From Streptomyces sp. SM10 (lineage in GTDB: Bacteria; Actinomycetota; Actinomycetes; Streptomycetales; Streptomycetaceae): DNA of 63,237 nucleotides. The first letter of the stretch is position 1. Each line of letters opens with the position of its first letter. Under the pieces are notes generated by a model. The model was not told where the DNA came from. It worked only from the letters and a program-made list of their open reading frames with translations, and made no database searches. The DNA is taken from positions 1 through 63,237 of the forward strand of contig NZ_NEUF01000154.1 in assembly GCF_002910915.1 (NCBI RefSeq), written 5' to 3'. The translations under genes were made by a program, and so were the position numbers. Positions 45,456 to 53,247 of this stretch are shown piece after piece.

Positions 45456-45644
45456 GTGGCCGTCACCGTCTCCCTAGTCCTGCTCTTCGGACTCGTCCTG
45501 TTCTTCCTGCTCCGCTCCAACAGCCTCGGCTGGGGCGCCGCGTTCATCGCCGTCATGTTCGGGTTCTTCCTCGCCTCCACCGGCGCCTCCGGCCCGATCA
45601 ACGAACTCACCACCGCCGTCATCGACGCCATCCCGGACCTGTAG
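45456..45644 (+). CDS. Small hydrophobic protein (spread-type)
   Basis: A GTG start gives 62 residues with two hydrophobic helices ('VSLVLLFGLVLFFLL' and 'AAFIAVMFGFFLAST') and a short acidic end. The upstream ggaaggggg site and close spacing to the next gene support translation. Function unknown; probably part of the spread gene set. Confidence 0.7.
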   Translation: MAVTVSLVLLFGLVLFFLLRSNSLGWGAAFIAVMFGFFLASTGASGPINELTTAVIDAIPDL

Positions 45645-45655
45645 GAGGCAACGCC

Positions 45656-46264
45656 ATGAACGAACCCCTGATCCAACGCCACTGGGTCGCGCTCGCGGTC
45701 CCGAAGGTGGCCCCCGCCGTCGCCACGTCCACCGTGCTGATCCTGGGCCGGATCTGGAACGCCAACGGCGCCGAACACTCCACCGGCAACGCCGCCTTGA
45801 TGGTCGTCCTCGCCGCAGGTGCCGCAACGGCCGGAGCATTCGCCTCAGCCGGTCGCGCCGGTGACTCTGTCATCGCCGGGACCGCGTTCGCGACGTCCGG
45901 CGGGCTCGCCCTGGCAGGCGTTGCCGGATACGCCGACGGTCTCCCGCTGCCGCTGCTGATCTGGGTGCTCGCCACCACGGCCGCATACGGCATCGCAGCC
46001 CGCTACTGGCGCACCGACCGCCGCGACACCGTGGCCCACGACCGGCAGACCACCGTCCGGCGCGAGGACCGCGCCCACGTCGAACGCGTCGAAGCCCTGC
46101 GAGCCGGGGCACAGATCGAGGTCGCCCGCACCGGCGCGGCCTACGCCGAACAGCTCGCCACCGCACTCATCACCCGCGCCGCCCTGCCCGGCTTCGACCC
46201 TGCCGCACTCACCCACGCCGGACTCCCCGAACTCCCCGCCACCGGCACCACCAAGGAGCACTGA
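45656..46264 (+). CDS. SpdB-like membrane protein
   Basis: The 202-residue protein has four hydrophobic helices in the first 115 residues and a charged helical C-terminal half ('DRAHVERVEALRAGAQIEVA'). This is the arrangement of Streptomyces plasmid spread proteins. A GGAGG site lies before the start. It probably acts at septal cross-walls with the translocase to spread the element within the recipient mycelium. Confidence 0.72.
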   Translation: MNEPLIQRHWVALAVPKVAPAVATSTVLILGRIWNANGAEHSTGNAALMVVLAAGAATAGAFASAGRAGDSVIAGTAFATSGGLALAGVAGYADGLPLPLLIWVLATTAAYGIAARYWRTDRRDTVAHDRQTTVRREDRAHVERVEALRAGAQIEVARTGAAYAEQLATALITRAALPGFDPAALTHAGLPELPATGTTKEH

Positions 46265-46265
46265 C

Positions 46266-46589
46266 ATGAGCACTGGCAACGAACAGTGGCCGACCCCGAG
46301 CGCGGCATACGCCAAAGCCCCGGGCATCGTCCGTGAAATCGGATGGACCGCTCAAGCAGCAGCCGACAGGACCTTCGGGTCGCGCATGGGCCGGGAGTTC
46401 TGGCTTCGCAAGGCCGCGCTTCTGGACCGCATCGCACTGGCTGAGGAAGCCGAGAGACGCGGCCGGGACGCCACCGGAGCAGCCGAGCACGCCGCCGCAC
46501 GGCTGATGGACGTGGACGACCCGGACACCATCTGCGACCCCCGCCACTACGTCCGCCAGCAGTACGCCCTGTGGGCCAACGAACAGTAG
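46266..46589 (+). CDS. Small soluble AICE protein
   Basis: The 107-residue protein starts two bases after the spread-protein stop. It is charged and mostly helical ('KAALLDRIALAEEAERRG') and has no recognised domain. Operon position ties it to transfer or replication. Confidence 0.65.
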   Translation: MSTGNEQWPTPSAAYAKAPGIVREIGWTAQAAADRTFGSRMGREFWLRKAALLDRIALAEEAERRGRDATGAAEHAAARLMDVDDPDTICDPRHYVRQQYALWANEQ

Positions 46590-46595
46590 CTATGC

Positions 46596-46637
46596 CGAGG
46601 GCGGCCCCTCTCACGCCAATGAAGCGGGCCGCCCTCG
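46596..46637 (+). terminator. Hairpin between spread genes and replication genes
   Basis: A perfect 12-bp stem cgagggcggccc/gggccgccctcg with an 18-base loop lies directly after the stop at 46589. It would terminate or attenuate the transfer transcript before the replication genes. Confidence 0.7.
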
Positions 46638-46673
46638 TCCAGCAATCCTCATCAGAGAACTGGAGACACCAGC

Positions 46674-47543
46674 ATGACTCAACCTGTCCCGATCCGGCGA
46701 GCGCCCGGGCCCCTGCTCGCCCTCGCCCTCGAACTGGCTGCCCGCACGCTCCCCATCCTGCCGCTGCGGGCCGGGAAGCTCCCGTTCGGCAACTGCCGGC
46801 CCTGCGCGAGTAACGCGTGCGGTGGCCGCCCGGTCATGAAGACGTCCGGGCCGTGCGAGTGCCCCGGCGTCTGCCATGGCTGGGCAGCCGCCACCACCAA
46901 CAGCGCCATCCTCGCCTCCCCGCCGTGGCTGCGAGCATGGGAGCAGGCTCAGGCAGTGGCCTACCACCCCGGCGGGGCCGGGCTGACCGTCGTGGACCTC
47001 GATCACGCCGACGCCATCGAGTGGGCCCGCCAGAGTCTCCCCCGGACCCGCACCGTGCGGACGACCCGGGGCGAGCACTGGATCTACCGCGGGACGATGC
47101 AGTCCGCGAACGCGGTCCGCGACGGCGTCGACATCAAGTCCACGATGGTCTACGCCCGGTGGCTCGGGCCCGGCACCGGGGCCATGGCCGACCTGCCCGA
47201 AGCCGTCCGCGCCCTGGTTGTCAGGGAACCGTCCCCGGTCCGACCAGCGCACCACGATGCCCGCGTGCCTGCGCCGTGCGGGGGCGGGGAGTGCCGCCAC
47301 CGCACGCCCGCCTACCTGAACCGTGGCATCACCATGGCCGAGCAGCGCATCACCGAGGCCACCAGCGCGGTTCACGCGACCGTCTACCGCACCTTCCTCG
47401 CCGTGCTGTCCGCCCACGGCCGGTGCGGCTGCCTGACCGACACTCACGTCGCGCGGCTGTTCGCCGCCGCTCAGGCCAAGGGCGAATCCGCCCGGCACTG
47501 CACCGACGCGTGGACCAACGCGCTGACTCGGTTGGGATTGTGA
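46674..47543 (+). CDS. Bifunctional DNA primase/polymerase (prim-pol) replication protein
   Basis: The 289-residue protein has the archaeo-eukaryotic primase pattern of plasmid prim-pols: 'PILPLRAGKLPF' at the start, an inserted Cys cluster, the catalytic Asp pair in 'GLTVVDLDHADA' and the His in 'TTRGEHWIYRG'. The C-terminal 90 residues are helical and may bind the helicase. Prim-pol genes are the usual replication initiators of one AICE class. The helicase gene follows with an immediate or overlapping start. Confidence 0.85.
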   Translation: MTQPVPIRRAPGPLLALALELAARTLPILPLRAGKLPFGNCRPCASNACGGRPVMKTSGPCECPGVCHGWAAATTNSAILASPPWLRAWEQAQAVAYHPGGAGLTVVDLDHADAIEWARQSLPRTRTVRTTRGEHWIYRGTMQSANAVRDGVDIKSTMVYARWLGPGTGAMADLPEAVRALVVREPSPVRPAHHDARVPAPCGGGECRHRTPAYLNRGITMAEQRITEATSAVHATVYRTFLAVLSAHGRCGCLTDTHVARLFAAAQAKGESARHCTDAWTNALTRLGL

Positions 47544-47545
47544 CC

Positions 47546-49021
47546 ATGGCAGACGACGAGAAGAACCCTGCCCGCGAGGTCATCACCGACTACGCGCAGG
47601 CGCACTTCCGGTACTTCCGCACCGCCGACGGGACCGTCTACGCCCAGAAGAACGGCCACCCGGTGGCCCGCCCTATCCGCTCCCAGGGCACGACGGGCAG
47701 CCACCGGCAGGAACTCATGGTCGGCCTGTTCAAGGACGGGCGCGGCGTGTTCAACGGGACCGCGCTCAAAGAGGCGCTGGACCTGATTGAAGCTCTGGCA
47801 CTGACCGAGAACACCCAGGCCGTGCAGATCCGCGTCGCCCCCGGATTCGACGAAGCGACGTGGCTGGACCTCGGACGCAGCGACGGGCAGTCCGTCCGCA
47901 TCCACCCCACCGGCTGGGACATCACCATTCCCGACCCGCGTGAGGTGTGCTGGCGGCGCACCCAGCTCACCGGGGAACTCCCGTTGCCGGTCAAGGACAC
48001 CGACGGCAAGGGCATCGATCTGCTGTTCAGGCTGACGAACTTCGCCAACGCGGAGACCGAGTGCCTGGCCATGGCGTGGCTGGTCGGCTGCCTGGGGCCG
48101 TCGGTGCCCGTCCCTGCCCCGTTTCTCACCGGCCCGCAGGGGGCGGGGAAGTCCACGGCCGGCCGGATGCTCGTGAGGATCATCGAGGGCATGAGCGGCG
48201 ACCTGCGCCGGGCGCCCAAGGATGAAGAGAACCTGATCGCGGCCGTGGCTGCGGGGTGGGTCACCGCGCTGGACAACCTGTCCCACATGACGCCGGACCT
48301 GTCCGATGCCATGTGCTGCATCGTCACCGGAGCCGAGTCGGTCAAGCGCGCCCTGTTCACCGACGGGGACGTCCACCGGGCCCGCTACCGCCGCCCCCTG
48401 CTCCTGACCGGCATCGACGTCGGCGTCATCCGCCCCGACCTCGCCGAACGGCTCCTGCCCCTGCGGCTGGAGCGCCCCCGCGCCCGCCGCACCGAGGCTG
48501 AACTGTGGGCGGAGTTCGAGGACGCTTTGCCCGTCATCCTCGGCTCGCTCCTGGACCTCGCCGTCAAGGTCCGCGCGGCCGACGCGGAGACGCCCACCGA
48601 CCTGCGGATGGCCGACTTCGCCCACCTGTGCGCGCAGGTCGACGCGGCAACCAGCCTCGGAGCGCTCAACGCCTACCGGGCCAGCCTGGACGACCTGAAC
48701 GACGACGTGATCGAGGGCGATCTCCTCGCGCAGACCGTTCTCCAGCACGCCGACAGCATCGAACCGGGCGGCGAGCAGCGGATGACGTCCACCCAGTGGC
48801 TGCAGTGCCTCAGCGGCGTCTACAGCGGCGACGAACTGCGGCCCCTGCCCAAAGGGTGGCCGACCACCGGCAAGGTCCTCTCCGACCGCCTCAAGCGCCT
48901 CCAACCGACGCTGGCCGCCCGTGGAGTCCTCATCGACTCGGGGCGCACCCGCGAGGGCCGCTACCTCGAAATGACCCGCCGAGCCACGGCGCCCCCACAC
49001 GAGCAGACCGGAGCGTTCTGA
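47546..49021 (+). CDS. Replicative helicase/ATPase of the prim-pol module
   Basis: The ATG at 47546 gives 491 residues; a GTG at 47540 would overlap the primase stop (GTGA) and is equally possible. A P-loop ATPase lies in the middle: Walker A 'TGPQGAGKST', Walker B-like 'VTALDNLSHM' and an arginine-bearing 'GVIRPDLAERLLPL'. The C-terminal 120 residues resemble a winged-helix domain. It probably unwinds the element at the iteron origin just downstream. A strong terminator follows. Confidence 0.83.
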   Translation: MADDEKNPAREVITDYAQAHFRYFRTADGTVYAQKNGHPVARPIRSQGTTGSHRQELMVGLFKDGRGVFNGTALKEALDLIEALALTENTQAVQIRVAPGFDEATWLDLGRSDGQSVRIHPTGWDITIPDPREVCWRRTQLTGELPLPVKDTDGKGIDLLFRLTNFANAETECLAMAWLVGCLGPSVPVPAPFLTGPQGAGKSTAGRMLVRIIEGMSGDLRRAPKDEENLIAAVAAGWVTALDNLSHMTPDLSDAMCCIVTGAESVKRALFTDGDVHRARYRRPLLLTGIDVGVIRPDLAERLLPLRLERPRARRTEAELWAEFEDALPVILGSLLDLAVKVRAADAETPTDLRMADFAHLCAQVDAATSLGALNAYRASLDDLNDDVIEGDLLAQTVLQHADSIEPGGEQRMTSTQWLQCLSGVYSGDELRPLPKGWPTTGKVLSDRLKRLQPTLAARGVLIDSGRTREGRYLEMTRRATAPPHEQTGAF

Positions 49022-49044
49022 CCCGCAGCCCGTTCACTCGGACA

Positions 49045-49088
49045 AGCAAGAAGAGCACCAGCCCCCGGCCGCGCGTGCTCTTCTTGCT
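49045..49088 (+). terminator. Intrinsic terminator after the helicase gene
   Basis: A perfect 14-bp stem agcaagaagagcac/gtgctcttcttgct with a 16-base loop begins 24 bases past the stop codon. It separates the replication genes from the iteron region. Confidence 0.85.
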
Positions 49089-49203
49089 GTTCGGCGGAAC
49101 GCCGCCCGCTGGTCGCGCCGCGCAGCGGCCCCTCATTCACGCTCTGAGAGAGCGCCGGACCACTACAAACACCCCTTCTTTTTTTCCTAAGTAGGGAAGC
49201 TCT

Positions 49204-49407
49204 GCGTCACAGCGTCACGCCGACGGAAAAAACAGCCCCTGGCCTGCGGCTACAGGCGTGACGCAGACGGAAATCTCTGCGTCATCCCGCGTCACCTGCG
49301 TCACGCCGTGACGCAGCCCGTGACGCACCGATGACGCACCCCCACACCCCTGCGTCACACAAAACACCAGGTCAGGGGCCCGCGTGACGCTGGTGACGCT
49401 GTGACGC
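49204..49407. repeat. Iteron array of GCGTCAC/GTGACGC, candidate replication origin
   Basis: The heptamer GCGTCAC or its complement occurs 11 times exactly and twice with one change within 204 bp. Positions include 49204, 49212, 49258, 49289, 49298, 49308, 49320, 49352, 49384, 49393 and 49401. Copies occur in both orientations. An A-rich stretch (ggaaaaaac) and, just left, the run cttctttttttccta would favour melting. The array lies between the replication genes and xis-int, a sensible site for an origin or a combined Rep/Xis binding region. Confidence 0.8.
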
Positions 49408-49438
49408 AGAAATCCGCACCTAGGACAGGCACGGTCCC

Positions 49439-49825
49439 GGTGTCCCGTGACATCGAAGTTGGACCGTTTGCCATCGAAGGTGACGCGGGGCGCTATCTGC
49501 GGTCAGCGCTGATCGCGCCGTGCCTCCCGGATGGCGCGCATGTGCTGGGCATCTCGCTGCTCAGCGTGCTGCCGAGACCGTGCTATCAGGGGGCCCATCA
49601 CTGCCCACACTGCCGAGATGATCAAGCATCGGCCCGCGAAGTCCCACCCCCACGCCAAGTCGCCCGCCCACGTCATGACAGCGCTCATCACGACTCCCGT
49701 CGCCACCGCTGCGCCGATCCGCTTCCACCACATATCCAGCAGCTACCCACTCAGGCATCGCAGGAGCGCCTGCGAGCAGTCCAACTTCGATGGCAAACGG
49801 TCCAACTTCGGTGTCACGGGACACC
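49439..49825. repeat. 41-bp inverted repeat flanking a 305-bp segment
   Basis: The arms 49439-49479 and 49785-49825 are inverted copies with 40 of 41 positions identical. Inside each arm the word CGAAGTTGGAC or a near copy recurs, giving three to four sites in total. The enclosed segment carries a minus-strand membrane-protein frame. It could be a small inserted or invertible element, or a symmetric binding region for Int/Xis or a regulator. Confidence 0.85.
49503..49733 (-). CDS. Possible small membrane protein inside the inverted repeat
   Basis: The 76-residue frame reads a short basic start 'MWWKRIG', two hydrophobic helices ('AAVATGVVMSAVMTWAG' and 'CLIISAVWAVMGPLIA') and a charged tail ('REARRDQR'). 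The helix-helix-tail pattern is coherent and unlikely for a shadow frame. The ribosome binding site is weak, so expression is uncertain. It may be the only gene of the 305-bp segment. No family recognised. Confidence 0.45.
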   Translation of the reverse strand: MWWKRIGAAVATGVVMSAVMTWAGDLAWGWDFAGRCLIISAVWAVMGPLIARSRQHAEQRDAQHMRAIREARRDQR

Positions 49826-49874
49826 CGGAACACCCATACCTCGAAGTCCTGTCACTCTCCCAAGGAGTCGCACC

Positions 49875-50063
49875 ATGGCCCGCCCCAAGATGCTCAAGCT
49901 CCCGGAAGTCCTCGAAGAGATCGACATGAGCCGCGCCGCCTTCTACCGCATGCGCGCACGGGGTCAGGCACCCCGCATCCAGAAGCTGCCCAACGGTCAC
50001 CTTCGCGTCAGCCGTGCCGACCTGGACGCCTGGTGGAAGTCCTGCGAGCAAGCCGCCGCGTAA
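49875..50063 (+). CDS. xis: Excisionase (MerR-like HTH, Xis)
   Basis: The 62-residue protein starts at the ATG after AAGGAG; the longer frame upstream runs through the inverted repeat and iterons and is discarded. 'LKLPEVLEEIDMSRAAFYRMRARGQAPRIQ' followed by 'NGHLRVSRADLDAWW' is the helix-turn-helix and wing of Xis/AlpA-type excisionases. It lies just before int, as in pSAM2 and SLP1, and should direct Int towards excision. Confidence 0.9.
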   Translation: MARPKMLKLPEVLEEIDMSRAAFYRMRARGQAPRIQKLPNGHLRVSRADLDAWWKSCEQAAA

Positions 50064-50084
50064 GAACACCGCAACAACCACACG

Positions 50085-50112
50085 GGGCCCGTCACGTCGA
50101 CGGGCCCCTTTC
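50085..50112 (+). terminator. Hairpin terminator between xis and int
   Basis: A perfect 10-bp stem ggggcccgtc/gacgggcccc with a five-base loop runs into TTT. It lies only 13 bases before the int start, so int expression may depend on read-through or a separate signal. Confidence 0.78.
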
Positions 50113-50125
50113 GCATGGGAGCAGT

Positions 50126-51490
50126 ATGCAGACGTACGACGTACGGATTTGGACAGTGCGGCAGCGAAAGGACCGCAACCAGAGCTCTGCGGAACTCCGG
50201 TGGAGGACGGGATCCACTCCCCATTCTCAGACGTTCCGCACCAAGACTCTCGCCGAGGGGCGGCGGGCGGAACTGCTCCGAGCGGCCCACGCAGGGGAGC
50301 CTTTCGATGAGGCGACCGGCGTACCTGTTCGGGAGCTACGCCAGCGCAACGACGTGAGCTGGTATCAGCACGCACGCCAGTACATCGAAATGAAGTGGCC
50401 GCACTCCCCCGGGTCCACACGACGGACCCTCGCCGAGGCCATGGCGACCATTGCGCCGGCACTCGTCACAGACACCAAGGGCATGGCCGACGCCAGGACC
50501 GTACGCACTGCACTGTATGGCTGGGCGTTCAACATGACCCGCCGGGCGGAAGAGCCCCCACCCGAAGTCGCCAAGGTTCTTGCTTGGTTCGAGCGCAAGT
50601 CACTGCCCACGTCCGCACTGGCCGACCGCATGCATGTCCGGGTCGCGCTCGATGCCCTCACCAAGAAGCTGGACGGGACCACTGCCGCTGCCTCGACCAT
50701 TCGCAGGAAGCGGGCGATCTTCCACAACGCGCTCGGTTACGCCGTCGACGCGGGGCGCCTATCTCAGAATCCTCTCCCCCAGGTCCAGTGGAAGGCACCC
50801 GAGCAGGTGGAGGAGGAGCTGGACCCCGCGACCGTGCCTGACCCTCGCCAGGCGCTCGCCCTCCTTAATGCCGTTCGGACGCAGAGCGCGAGAGGTCGGC
50901 GTCTGGTGGCGTTCTTCGGGTGCATGTACTACGCGGCTGCACGGCCGGCCGAAGTGATCGGGCTCTGCATCTCGGACTGCGATCTCCCCCGGCGTGGCTG
51001 GGGCGCTCTGCGGCTCCGTGAGACGCGCCCGCGCTCAGGTGCTGCCTGGACCGACAGTGGCACGTCACACGACCGGCGCGGGCTCAAGCATCGCCCCAGG
51101 AAGGCGGTGCGCTCCGTACCGATCCCACCTGACCTGGTCGCTCTGCTCCGCTGGCACGTCACCGCCTTCGGGGTCGCGCCTGACGGTCGGCTCTTCCGCA
51201 CCCAGCGCGGTGGGCTGGTCCAGGACACCGGATACGGGGAGGTGTGGGCAGAAGCCCGCTCGCGGGCCCTGGCTCCTGCCCAGCGGAGTTCCCCACTGGC
51301 CAAGCGGCCGTATGACCTACGCCACGCGGCAGTCTCGACCTGGCTGAGTTCCGGTGTGGAACCTCAGGTGGTCGCACAGCGCGCCGGCCACAGTGTGGCC
51401 GTTCTCTTCCGCGTCTATGCCAAGTGCCTGGACGGTGCCGCGGCGACGGCCAATGCCCGGATCGAAGCGACCCTGCGGGGCGGGCGGTAG
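50126..51490 (+). CDS. int: Site-specific tyrosine recombinase (integrase)
   Basis: The 454-residue protein has an N-terminal arm-type DNA-binding part, a core-binding helical domain (about 75-215) and a catalytic domain. The first catalytic Arg is residue 273 ('AAARPAEVIGL'), the box II segment is 'RPYDLRHAAVSTWL', the late His is in 'AGHSVAVLF', and the nucleophilic Tyr is residue 431 ('RVYAKC'). It should recombine attP with the tRNA-Tyr attB. It ends 160 bases from attR, as expected. Confidence 0.95.
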   Translation: MQTYDVRIWTVRQRKDRNQSSAELRWRTGSTPHSQTFRTKTLAEGRRAELLRAAHAGEPFDEATGVPVRELRQRNDVSWYQHARQYIEMKWPHSPGSTRRTLAEAMATIAPALVTDTKGMADARTVRTALYGWAFNMTRRAEEPPPEVAKVLAWFERKSLPTSALADRMHVRVALDALTKKLDGTTAAASTIRRKRAIFHNALGYAVDAGRLSQNPLPQVQWKAPEQVEEELDPATVPDPRQALALLNAVRTQSARGRRLVAFFGCMYYAAARPAEVIGLCISDCDLPRRGWGALRLRETRPRSGAAWTDSGTSHDRRGLKHRPRKAVRSVPIPPDLVALLRWHVTAFGVAPDGRLFRTQRGGLVQDTGYGEVWAEARSRALAPAQRSSPLAKRPYDLRHAAVSTWLSSGVEPQVVAQRAGHSVAVLFRVYAKCLDGAAATANARIEATLRGGR

Positions 51491-51601
51491 CCCTGAACCT
51501 TGCCCCACGCCTGCCCCACACAAGCTGGTCAGCACGCGAGATTCAGTGAGACAGAGTGGGACTTAAGGCACTTATGGGTCTCGTCGTCACTGGCCCATGA
51601 A

Positions 51602-51643
51602 AGAGAGCCCGTGAACAGCATTTCTGCTGCTCACGGGCCCTCT
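51602..51643 (-). terminator. Element-borne terminator downstream of tRNA-Tyr
   Basis: Arms agagagcccgtgaacagca and tgctgctcacgggccctct form a near-perfect 19-bp stem just past the tRNA 3' end. It lies inside the element and replaces the chromosomal terminator now displaced to 34078-34120. Confidence 0.82.
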
Positions 51644-51649
51644 CGTTCG

Positions 51650-51733
<84 letters not shown>

Positions 51734-51895
51734 TGGAACGACGCCTCGGTTCCCGTGAGGGCGCCTTGGCGACGTCGTAAACGATACCCGATACCCAGGG
51801 GTGCTACGCCACCCGGTTGATCAGCGCCGGGGGCGCGCGCGGGTGGCTAGGCTTTGTGCCGTACCCAACGCATACGACACAAGGAGCCACACGTC

Positions 51896-52384
51896 ATGGC
51901 CGACTCCAGTTTCGACATCGTCTCGAAGGTCGAGCGGCAGGAGGTCGACAACGCCCTCAACCAGGCCGCCAAGGAGATCTCCCAGCGCTACGACTTCAAG
52001 GGGACGGGCGCGTCGATCTCCTGGTCGGGCGAGAAGATCCTCATGGAGGCGAACGGCGAGGAGCGGGTCAAGGCGATCCTCGACATCTTCCAGTCCAAGC
52101 TGATCAAGCGCGGGATCTCCCTGAAGTCGCTGGACGCGGGCGAGCCGCAGCTGTCCGGCAAGGAGTACAAGATCTTCGCCACGATCGAGGAGGGCATCTC
52201 CCAGGAGAACGCCAAGAAGGTGGCGAAGATCATTCGCGATGAGGGTCCGAAGGGCGTCAAGGCGCTGGTCCAGGGCGACGAGCTGCGCGTCAGCTCCAAG
52301 AGCCGGGACGACCTGCAGGAGGTTCAGGCGCTCATCAAGGGCAAGGACCTCGACTTCGCGGTGCAGTTCGCCAACTACCGGTAG
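51896..52384 (+). CDS. yajQ: YajQ family nucleotide-binding protein
   Basis: The 162-residue protein begins 'MADSSFDIVSKVERQEVDNALNQA' and continues 'ISQRYDFKGTGASISW' to 'DLDFAVQFANYR', the full YajQ pattern of two ferredoxin-like repeats. Some members bind c-di-GMP and affect transcription; others bind nucleotides or RNA. The ATG at 51896 follows AAGGAG. It is the first chromosomal gene right of the element, the same neighbour as at the S. coelicolor SLP1 site. Confidence 0.93.
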   Translation: MADSSFDIVSKVERQEVDNALNQAAKEISQRYDFKGTGASISWSGEKILMEANGEERVKAILDIFQSKLIKRGISLKSLDAGEPQLSGKEYKIFATIEEGISQENAKKVAKIIRDEGPKGVKALVQGDELRVSSKSRDDLQEVQALIKGKDLDFAVQFANYR

Positions 52385-52423
52385 ACGGTCGGACGGTCGG
52401 CTGCCGTGTGCAGCGGACCGGGG

Positions 52424-52459
52424 CGGGGCGGGGCGTGCCATGCGGCACTTCCCGCCCCG
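52424..52459 (+). terminator. Terminator between yajQ and the convergent small membrane gene
   Basis: A 9-bp outer stem cggggcggg/cccgccccg encloses an inner gtgcc/ggcac stem. It lies about 40 bases past the yajQ stop and before the end of the minus-strand gene at 52503. Confidence 0.7.
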
Positions 52460-52502
52460 TTGCCGTGTCCGCGGGGATCACACGGGGATCAGGCCGGCGG
52501 GG

Positions 52503-52775
52503 TCAGCGGCGCTCACGGGAGTTGCCGAAGAGCAGCCGGTAGGCGATCAGCAGGACGAGCGAACCGGCGATTGCGGCGACCCAGGTCGCCGCGTCGAAGA
52601 AGTCCGTGCTGATGGGGCGGTCCAGGAAGCGTGAGGACAGCCAGCCGCCGAGGAAGGCACCCACGACGCCTATCAGGGTGGTGCCGATGATGCCGCCGGG
52701 GTCGCGGCCCGGCAGGAGGATTTTGGCTATGGCGCCGGCCAGCAGCCCGAGGATGATCCAGCTGATGATGCTCAT
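52503..52775 (-). CDS. GlsB/YeaQ/YmgE family small membrane protein
   Basis: The ATG at 52775 gives 90 residues with three hydrophobic helices and the family glycine patterns 'IISWIILGLLAGAIAK', 'PGRDPGGIIGTTLIGVVGAFLGGWL' and 'AIAGSLVLLIAYRL'. These proteins are stress-associated and of unknown mechanism. It is separated from the YccF gene by 79 bases and may be co-transcribed. Confidence 0.9.
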   Translation of the reverse strand: MSIISWIILGLLAGAIAKILLPGRDPGGIIGTTLIGVVGAFLGGWLSSRFLDRPISTDFFDAATWVAAIAGSLVLLIAYRLLFGNSRERR

Positions 52776-52854
52776 GTTCGCGTTCCTACCCGTCACTCGT
52801 TCCTGCAAGCCATGACGCTCGCAGGACGGGTACGGTTGCCTGCCGGCTGTTCCG

Positions 52855-53247
52855 TCAGTGCCCCACGAGCGGCCGGTCGCTGGGGACGATCTCCTTGCCG
52901 AAGGGCATCAGGGAGACCGGGATGAGCTTGAAGTTGGCGATGCCCAGCGGGATGCCGATGATCGTGACGCACAGGGCGATGCCGGTGCAGATGTGGCCGA
53001 GCGCGAGCCACCAGCCCGCCAGGATGACCCAGAGGACGTTGCCGATGAGGGAGCCGCCTCCGGCGCCGGGACTGTCCACGACGGTGCGGCCGAAGGGCCA
53101 GAGGGCGTAGACGCCGATGCGGAACGCGGCCACGCCGAAGGGGATGCCGATGATCGTGATGCAGAGCAGAAGCCCTGCGGCCATGTAGCCGAGGAACATC
53201 CAGAATCCGCACAGGACCAGCCATATGACGTTCAGGATTGCGTTCAT
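52855..53247 (-). CDS. YccF domain membrane protein
   Basis: The 130-residue protein contains two copies of the YccF unit: 'LLLCITIIGIPFGVAAFRI' and 'ALCVTIIGIPLGIANFKLIPVSLMPFG'. Each pairs with a preceding hydrophobic helix, giving about four membrane spans. Function is unknown. It overlaps the htpX stop by four bases. Confidence 0.9.
   Translation of the reverse strand: MNAILNVIWLVLCGFWMFLGYMAAGLLLCITIIGIPFGVAAFRIGVYALWPFGRTVVDSPGAGGGSLIGNVLWVILAGWWLALGHICTGIALCVTIIGIPLGIANFKLIPVSLMPFGKEIVPSDRPLVGH

Noticed and set aside
49401..49874. Long N-terminal extension of the xis frame
   Set aside because: It runs through the iterons and the inverted repeat, is Arg/His/Pro-rich, and a good ribosome site precedes the internal ATG at 49875.
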